A stretch of 64,000 nucleotides of DNA from Phytophthora quininea (taxonomy: Eukaryota; Oomycota; Peronosporomycetes; Peronosporales; Peronosporaceae), in assembly GCA_011947345.1 (NCBI GenBank), contig JAAVTG010000001.1, positions 296,361 to 360,360 on the forward strand, read 5' to 3'. The notes under the pieces were generated by a model. It was not told the DNA's origin. It saw nothing but the letters and a program-made list of their open reading frames with translations, and did not search any database. A program made the position numbers and the translations under genes. Of the stretch, positions 56,581-64,000 are shown in pieces; the first letter of the stretch is position 1; each line of letters begins with the position of its first letter.

Positions 56581-57136
56581 CCGTAGAAAGGCTTAACACA
56601 AAATCCGTTTTGGATATCGAGGAAACATACTGTTGTGATGGAACAGCGATGGAGTTTCTTGGCGCCGTGGTCGATGAAGAGATCTGGGAGGTTATGACAT
56701 TTCTTACGACTCGAAGAGATGTGGCATGCGAAGTAGTCCTTGGTGTGAACCAGATGAAGAACATTTCCAAACGATTTTTAGTATCGGCACGGGAAGCGTT
56801 GGCGCAGTGGAGCATGCGGACCATTCCGCCTGGATGCATCTATTGAAGCACTATTGCTTGGCGAATTTCGGGAAGGAGGGGCGAGAAGAATTCGAAGAAG
56901 CTATTGCGCCTCGATTTCTGCTGCTAATCGACATGAAACCCAAATGGAATCAGGAGCAAACGTTCAATCACGAGTTGACCCGCTTATGCCGTTCAATGGA
57001 CAATTCAAGTCGGGAGTACACCAGGATTGCTATGCTATACATGACGCTGGGAATGGACCAGCCCGGACTCAATCTTAAGATTCTGATTCGCGTGTGCAAC
57101 CGAAGTGAAAGCTACGATCGTCTAGACAACTTTTAA
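56581..57136 (+). other. Possible Gag-like fragment
   Basis: Two overlapping frames give about 200 residues of plausible protein (WMHLLKHYCLANFGKEGREE, FNHELTRLCRSM), helical and charged, without a clear start. The layout is reminiscent of a retrotransposon Gag capsid region, but no zinc knuckle or protease is seen. I would not call it a gene. Confidence 0.3.
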
Positions 57137-57279
57137 ACGGCGGAGAGGGTCACAGCAGTTTGACGAAATCACTGAGGTCTAGTCCAACTCTATCCGATGC
57201 AGTTTGGTGCTGGAGTCCGTTGGGGGGCATGTTTTGACCAAATCTACCGCGGATCAAAGAGCATTCGGCGGCTCTGCTG

Positions 57280-57600
57280 GTGATACTGGAAAATAACTCG
57301 ACGCTGGAATACCTCAACATGTTGGTCCCATCGGAGCTGCTTCCGTACCTGCAGCAGTTCAGGAAGTTCCATCGCCAGCCGATCCAGCGAGTGCAAGACC
57401 CGCTGCCTCTTGACGTCATGGAGGCATTCCTCAGCGCGCTTTCCCGAAGCAACGTAGCCATGGACTCGTGCGACCTCTCGTCGATCTTCGTCTTCGCGTC
57501 TTCTCCCGCGCTGTGTCGAGGCTACTTGCACGAACAGGGCAAGGAGCAGGCCCGGCAGGAAACCCCATTTACCTCGTCGACCACCGAAAGGCAACTTCCG
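57280..57600 (+). other. Open frame, possibly the 3' end of a truncated gene
   Basis: The frame reads ILENNSTLEYLNMLVPSELL, then FRKFHRQPI and LPLDVMEAFLSALSR. It looks like the C-terminal end of a leucine-rich or ankyrin-type oomycete protein whose remainder is absent. It runs into the promoter of the carrier gene. Function unknown. Confidence 0.3.
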
Positions 57601-57689
57601 ATAAGATGGGTAAGCGTGGTACTGCGACTTTACCCAAATTTGCGGCGATTGTGGCATTGCGTCACTCGCTGCCTCGACCTCTCCCCTCG

Positions 57690-58565
57690 ATGGCCTCCTC
57701 GACGCTCTCCACGCCGCCCAAATGGAACTCCAAGCAGATTAAGCAGATGGCGGCCGGCGGCGGCGCCGGCATCGTGGCCAAGACGGTAGTGGCGCCCTTT
57801 GAGCGCGTCAAGATCGTGTGCCAGACGGGCGAGAGCGTGGGGATGTTGCAGACCACCCGCAGCATCTTCGTGAGCGAGGGCATTCTGGGCTTCTGGCGAG
57901 GAAACATGGCCGCCTGCGTGCGGGTGGTTCCCCACAAGGCGGTGCTCTTCGCCTTCTCGGACTTTTACAAGGAGCTCTTCCGCAGTATGAACGCTCAGGG
58001 GAGATGCCTCGATGGGGGCCATTCGTATCGGGCAGTCTGTCGGGCTTCACGGCGTCCATCGTGACGTACCCACTGGACCTGATCAGGACCAGAGTGTCGG
58101 GCCAGATCGGAGAGAACTTGGTCTACAGCGGCATCGCCCACACCTTCATGCGGACACTGAAGGAGGAAGGCCCCGAGCGCTCTTTCGAGGCATCGGACCT
58201 ACGTTGTTCGGAGCGCTGCCTTACGAAGGAATCAAGTTTGGGTCGTACGACATTCTGACCGGGTTGCTGCCCGAGGACATCGACCCGAAGGCGAGCTTTG
58301 TGGGCAAGATCATGTGCGGAGGTGGGGCAGGAGTGCTGGCCACCATCTTCACCTACCCGAACGATACAGTCCGGAGACGACTGCAGATGCAGGGAGCGGG
58401 GGAGTTACCAGGCAGTACAAGAATGCCTGGGACTGCTATGTGAAGCTAGCGAGGAACGAAGGGTGGACGGTATACTACCGTGGACTCACGCCGACGCTGG
58501 TTCGGGCGATGCCGAACATGGGCGTGCAGTTTGCGACCTATGACTTTTTCAAGGGCTTTATTTGA
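57690..58565 (+). CDS. Mitochondrial carrier family (SLC25) protein
   Basis: About 292 residues in three repeats, each with a carrier signature: PFERVKI, PLDLIRTR and PNDTVRRR, and the accompanying FWRGN, LFRGIGPTL and YYRGLTPTL. It sits in the inner mitochondrial membrane; the text resembles the adenine-nucleotide/CoA branch (ATP-Mg/Pi, SLC25A42-like) more than the ADP/ATP carrier, but the substrate cannot be fixed. I use the ATG at 57690. Three frameshifts (G-run 57998, C-run 58171, G-run 58398) are each mended by one base. No EF-hands precede it. Confidence 0.88.
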
Positions 58566-59153
58566 CCGAGAAAACGTTGGCCGGGGGCGTAGTGGACAAG
58601 GTACTGCGTATAGCTTGTATTCTCTTCGTGATTAGACGAGATGCCTATTGCACGACTAAATACAATTGTCTTTTTGCTCGTCCGCGGCAGCAATGCCTCT
58701 CAATTGGACCGACTGTACGATCAAGTCGGAGGAAGACAAAGGAAATCTCGCTAGAAAATCGTGCTGGCAAGGAGGGCGAAACCCCATGGACTGGCCACAT
58801 GTATGAAGTGCACAGGAAGTTTTACTGTCGGCGCCGAGGGTTTCTGACCATGAACTTGCACGGCTGTAAGCGGTGTCCGGAGCAAGGAATTTAAATCCAC
58901 CTTGCCTGGACAGGCTGTCCAACTCCGAGCGTCTCCCTTCCCGCACATGGACCTTGGCAGTACCACCGTCGACCAGCAAGATCATCTTCATTTCGACCAT
59001 CAAGGCACGATCGAGACGTCTTTCCCAGGCTGCCAACAAGGCGTTGGCGCTGCTTTCTCATGAACGCCCGACGCAGGATGACACCACAACAAGGCCATTC
59101 CAACGGTCTCCGCTGGAAGTGCTTAGGTTAGCAGGATACTGGACTTGTAGTCG
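58566..59153. other. Intergenic, no gene supported
   Basis: Short frames without motifs; promoter of the next kinase gene probably at the right end. Confidence 0.45.
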
Positions 59154-60858
59154 ATGGCTACGGTCAATGCAGACGAGACCAAGTGGCGCAAGGAGGTCCT
59201 CGCAAAGGAGACTCGCAGCCGCTCGCTCATTCTTCGATTCGCCGGGACCAGCAAAAGTCAAGCCCAAGAAGTCTCTCATGGAGACCGCGATGCCTGTCGA
59301 TTCTTTTCCAATCGATCGTCTGCAAGGAGCTCCGCCGTGCCGGAAGACGCTCACGGGCATGCACGGCCGATGCAGTCGCATGCCCGAGTGCGAAAAGCTC
59401 TGTCGCCGCCTGCTCGAACGACTCCAATTCTTGCACGACTCCGTGAAGGGTCTGGAAGACAAGGACCGACGCAAGAAGATCTTCATCGACGTGGTGGTGG
59501 CCTTCGTCAAGCTCATGCGGCGCACTGCTCTGCTAGTGCGTCTAGCGACGAGCGAAACGATCGTCGTACGGATCCATGGCATGCAGGAGAAGCTGAACGA
59601 GATCCAACGAGAGGTTGGACTGGGTGACGCCCCTGAGATGACAGAGTGGAGCAACAAGTGGGATGAAGACCAAGCTCAGCAGCTCGAGAAGCTCCAGGCT
59701 TCGGTGCCCAAAGCTGCGGCACGCATGCTGATCAACGAAGTTGGTGGGGAGAGAAGAAGCTCAAGGAGACGCTCATGACCCTACAGAGCGGGATGTCGTG
59801 GCCCGGACTTTCACCAGAGATGTTCAAGCTGAAAGAGGAGACGTATAACCGAGTGTTTGTGTACTGGGGCCACAAGGAGCTGAGAACGTTTGACTGGTTC
59901 ATTCCAAAGGAAAGCGTCGCGTTTAATGACGATGACTATATCGGCGAGGGCACATTTGGCAAGGTCTCTCGGGCCGTTTGGGCACACAACGACAAACAGG
60001 AGAGTGTGGTGGTGAAAGAGCTGTTCCCTGAAAACAACGACGACTCCGAGACTGGTTTTTCCAGCAGCTGCAGACATGGTCTAGTATTACCGAGGATACT
60101 CACATTCTCAAGCTACATGGCGGTTCCCATGTCAGCTCACCGCAGTTCTACGTCTGCGAGGACGCGCACTTCGGTACTTTGGACGCCTTCTTGGCGAAAC
60201 ACCCGACCATGTTCTGGAGGATGTTCTACCAAGTTGCTCAAGGACTGCGAGCACTGCACACGCAGAGCTCACCGATCGTTCACAATGGACTGAAATGCAG
60301 CAATATTCTTGTTGGCGAGGTTTCACTGCCAAGCTCGCGGACTTCGGATTCAGCTCGGTGCGAACTCTATCGGCAACCGTTAGTGGCCAACGCGCATCTC
60401 AAAGAGCAATTCGCTGGAAAGCTAAAGAGTTGCTACAGGAGGCTGGCAACGAGGAACCGCTCTTTGCGTCGGACATTTACGCTGTTGGGATGTGCATGAT
60501 CGAGGCCATCACAGGCCGACCTCCTTACGGCGTCGAAAGCGAAGATACCGAAATGGAATTCATGACGGACGACGACGAGATAATGGACAAGATCTTGAAC
60601 GGCGAACTACCGGGTCGCCCGGACTGTGTATCGGATGACACGTGGGATGTGATCACCAGACTGTGCGATGAAGAGCCCACCAATCGCCCAACGCTGGACC
60701 AAATGCTTGAGGACTTCGGGTCTCGTGCTGCGAACGAAGCCGAAGAAGAGAGAAAGCTCAGCCAGACTCAGTCGGCTGTCCCATTGGAAGGCGCTACTGA
60801 GATGCTTGGTGGATTAAACATCGGAGCGAGCAGCACGCCGCTTTCTCCATCAGCGTAA
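59154..60858 (+). CDS. Helical-bundle pseudokinase (kinase C)
   Basis: The N-terminal 200 residues repeat the helical plan of kinases A and B (CEKLCRRLLERLQFLHDSVK, VVAFVKLMRRTALLVRLA). The kinase domain has IGEGTFGKVSRAVWA and VVVKELF, but the catalytic loop is HNGLKCSNILV, with Gly at the HRD Asp position, so phosphotransfer is unlikely. DFGFSSVRT and WKAKEL (APE changed) follow. No zinc ribbon; the tail is disordered. Frameshifts near 59240, at the G-run 59746, the T-run 60056 and the GG at 60319 are mended by one base each. The ATG at 59154 gives MATVNADETKWRKE. Confidence 0.78.
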
Positions 60859-61300
60859 GCAGCCCCGAGTCCACAACGACCCTGCGTCATTATGTCTTGC
60901 CCAAGGAGAGACAAGATTCTGCTTTTGTAGCTTTGACTGGGAATTTGTCGTCCAGGTGAGAGAGTGTGACTTTTCTGAATAAACAACCATTTCGGCGAGT
61001 TAACTTGAGTGTGCATGCTCGATGTTCAGCAGAATCTGCAGTTTGCGCCGACAAGCTTTCTTCTAGTAAAGCCTAAACCGAACTTTTGCCTCGCCGTCAC
61101 CCTAACACATGGGCAACTCACTGTTACGACCGAAGAGATTAGTTGACTTGTCCTCGTTTGTCGTGATCCGTGCAGCTCCAAGATGAAACGATTCCAAGAC
61201 TGGTGCCTGTCAGCATCGAGTGTTGGACCTCTTGCGTCACCATATTTCATTCCAGATTTTGCGCCGTCGAGCTCAAGTTTAGTTCAGAGACCGTGGCGGC
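60859..61300. other. Intergenic between two pseudokinase genes
   Basis: No supported gene. It should hold the terminator of kinase C and the promoter of the next gene. Confidence 0.45.
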
Positions 61301-63867
61301 ATGGCCGGCTTTCCTGTCGCCGGCCTCCCAGGCTGTCCGTCAAGTGATATTGTACTGAAGCAGCTCGACGCACGATGCGGAGCCATGCCCGACGTAGCGG
61401 TGCTCGGGCGTCGAGTCCTCGCCCGACTCGAAATCCTGCATGGCGATATTTGTCGACGGGGGAAGAGGACGAAGCGCGAGTGGCTTTTGCCGATTGTCTC
61501 GTCCAATTTGTCAAGATTACCAGGCGAAAGCCGTTGCTGGTTCGTCTCGCTGACTACGACGCTTTTGCTCAGCGGATCTTCAACGTGCATCTCGTTGTCG
61601 ATGGAATCGCGACCAAAGGCAATCCAGACGACTACGAAATTCTGAACAAGTGGAGAGATGACTGGGAGTATACTCAAACGGACCAGTTTGACAGCCTAGA
61701 GAGAAGCATTTCCATCGCATCTGATCGTAAGTTGATGAGGGAGATGAGAAGCGAGCGGAATTTGGAGATTGCGCTGATTCAGATCAAGCAACAATCGGAA
61801 AATGAGACTCTGACTGAGCAGCAGCAGACCCTCTTCAAAGTGGCTTTAGACCGAGTCAAGAGGTTCGCTCGAATCAAAGAGGTGGAAGTGCTCGAGTGGT
61901 TCGTCTCCGTCAACAGCTTGGATGTAAACGACGACATGGCAGCAGTGAGCACTTTTGGGCAGACGCACCAGGCGATGTGGTACCATGACGGTCAGACCGA
62001 ACGCGTTGTAATCAAGAAGCTAGTTTCGGAGATCGCAATGGTGGCTCGGGATCCTTTTTCGAGAGATCTGCAAGCCTGGCTTGATCTCCCGCCACACCCG
62101 AACATTCTCAAGCTTCTTGGGGGCTGTCACATTGGTTCTGAACTAGTGTATGTGTGTGAGGACGCGCCACAAGGGAACCTGATCGAGTTCTTCCGCGATG
62201 AGCAAGACATGGAGCTGTTTTGGAAAATCTTCGTTCAAGTCGCTGAAGGGCTGCAGGTGTTGCATCGACATCAATTAGTCCATGGAGCGTTGACGTGTTG
62301 CAACATTTTGGTGGTCGAGGATAACATCGCCAAGCTGACTGACTTTGGATTCGCCTCTGTTCGAACGACGCTGGCCGCTACGCAAATACGGAGGCTGCAA
62401 AAGCAGCCGGTGACTCGATTCGCTGGAAGGCCAAAGAGGTGCTAGATGGAGTCGAAGAGCCGATCGTGGAGTCGGATATCTACTCGCTGGGGATGTGTAT
62501 GCTTCAGGTACTTTCCCACCGTCCACCGTTCGCAACGAAGGATACCAAAGCTGCTATGGAAATGATTATGGAAGGTAAAATGCCTGACCGTCAGGAGTAT
62601 TGTGCTGTTTCGACGATATGTGGAAATTGATCACAAGACTTTGTGAACTGTGACTACACGAAGCGGCCATCTCTTTCAGTTGTTATCAAATCGTTCCGAG
62701 GAAAACTAGCTCGCTCTACGAGTAATATGACTACGGCCAGTTCGATAGAGGATAATTTCACGCCCGGTAGTTCCGTGATGACGGAGGTATTCCAGTCCGA
62801 GAAGACGGACGGCAGCATCTTGACGAAGACGGTGAAGTCTCTTCCTCACACCCCACTACGACCGCCAGCGGCATGTTTGTACAGCCGATCGAGGTGGAGA
62901 CGATGGTTGAGATAGTGGATACAGCCGTGGAGGAGACTGATGTGACGGTGGAGACGGATGTGATGGTGGAGGAGGCTGAGATGACGGAGGGCCATAAACC
63001 CCAGCACCCCGTCGAAGAACCACCGCAAACCGATGCACAATCCGACCAAGAACACGACCAAGGAAATCACAGAGGTGACGGAAGTGGCCGAGGCCACCGA
63101 GATGATCAAGGACGTGAGGCCCCCACAATGGAGGAGGCAACCGAGGGCGGAGTCTCGACGGCGGAAAAGAACTCAATTTTCCGCTCTAGTTGCAGTAGTG
63201 TTTGGTATGACGGAGATCAGTGGTGTCGGAATTGTGGAAAGCTACTGGAAGACGAATCGCGACATAGTTTCTTCGGATTCAATGCAACGCAGAATCGCAA
63301 GAGAATTGATATATGGAAGAAACTGTATGAAATTGCCAAAGCTCTACAAGACCTCCACCACGATGGCATCGTCCACGGCGATGTAAAACCTTGCAACTTT
63401 CGTATTGGGCGTGACGGTCAAGCACATTTGGCTGGCTTTGACTACAGCTTTCGTGCTGACAGAGATCAAGATAGGGGACGTCAGGCGGATCGTCTTCGTT
63501 GGCAAGCACCAGAATGTTTGTCCGGCAGTTTGGCCTCTTTCAAGTCCGACGTGTATTCCTTTGGTATGTGCGCGATTTTGCTCTTAGTGGTAAGCCTCCG
63601 TTCGGTGCTTTGCTCGCCGATTCTGAGGTTATATCGTCTGTTCTTGAGTCAAGTGAAATTCCTCCACGTCCAAACGGCTTTGCTGATCAAGAGTGGGAAC
63701 TAATTGAGCGAATGTGTTGCCATAATGTGAATTCGCGACTGGGCATGGATGCTGTGGTTAATGAGCTGGCCGAGTTTTTGCAAGAGGAACGGATCACAGT
63801 CCTGAGTGGAGCATTTTACGCAACGACATTACATATTCAGGCATTCCGTTTTCTGTCACGTCGTTAG
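61301..63867 (+). CDS. Helical-bundle tandem pseudokinase (kinase D plus partial kinase E)
   Basis: The ATG at 61301 opens a helical region (LGRRVLARLEILHGDICRR, LVQFVKITRRKPLLVRLA) like kinase C. The first kinase domain keeps VVIKKL and TDFGFASV but its catalytic loop is HGALTCCNILV (Asp and Lys both lost). A linker rich in Thr, Val and Glu follows, then the C-lobe of a second kinase domain without a visible Gly loop or Lys: HGDVKPCNFRI, LAGFDYSFR in place of DFG, and WQAPECL. Frameshifts (G-run 61458, A-run 62384, T-run 62608, near 62648, 62855 and 63560) make the joining of both parts into one gene an inference. Confidence 0.6.
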
Positions 63868-64000
63868 CTTTGCGCTACCGAGGTCTTTGGAAAGATGCCG
63901 TTGTTACTGTGGAGGAAGTTGCATCGTTCGATTATAACACGCAGGGTTTTCAAAATGTGGTAGCATTGTGGTATTCGCTAAGGTATCCGACAGTGCTGCA
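63868..64000. other. End of window, no gene supported
   Basis: The stop of the last kinase frame lies at 63865-63867. The remaining 133 bp show no motif. Confidence 0.5.

Noticed and set aside
1..64000. CRISPR arrays, bacterial operons and ribosome binding sites
   Set aside because: The window is eukaryotic; tandem repeats here are minisatellites or coding repeats without spacers.

Overview
The window is nuclear DNA of an oomycete, most likely a Phytophthora or close relative (Peronosporales). The grounds are compact genes with few introns of 55-70 bp, a cluster of small secreted proteins with the EER motif of oomycete effectors, a folate-biopterin (BT1) transporter, an oomycete-type Argonaute pair, TKL-like kinases and remnants of Helitron, non-LTR and Tc1-like elements. 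The species is not resolved.

Layout. 1-5.5 kb is repeat-rich: a 27-bp minisatellite, a foldback of decayed gene fragments, and a decayed Helitron helicase with a recognisable 3' terminus at 4760. 5.5-15 kb and 26-34 kb carry two sub-clusters of one family of short secreted proteins. Members have a signal peptide, an EER motif, a tryptophan block (W-x2-F-K-x-W-W-K-R-x-F-G) and a C-terminal RRLR. I count about nine readable copies and about seven broken ones. Between the sub-clusters lie housekeeping genes: a TFIIS-N-like protein, an NRAMP metal transporter, PRMT7, a divergent mitochondrial F1-alpha-like protein, ASCC2 and a conserved unknown.

34-43 kb holds tripeptidyl peptidase II, two convergent kinases and a BT1 transporter. 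44.5-54.9 kb is a large inverted duplication: two Argonaute genes point outward, each preceded by a secreted HAD phosphatase, and the HAD genes meet head to head at about 49.7 kb. A third, nonsense-mutated HAD gene follows. 57.7-63.9 kb holds a mitochondrial carrier and further kinase genes. All the kinase genes seem to share an N-terminal helical bundle resembling that of MLKL; several kinase domains have lost catalytic residues.

A caution runs through everything. Nearly every long gene is broken by single-base frameshifts, and wherever I could align frames the fix is almost always one missing base in a homopolymer. I read most of these as sequence errors and annotate such genes as whole CDS spans. 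Breaks that are substitutions (Trp codons turned into stops, Gln to TAA) are treated as real decay. Family names come from motif recognition only; no database search was run.
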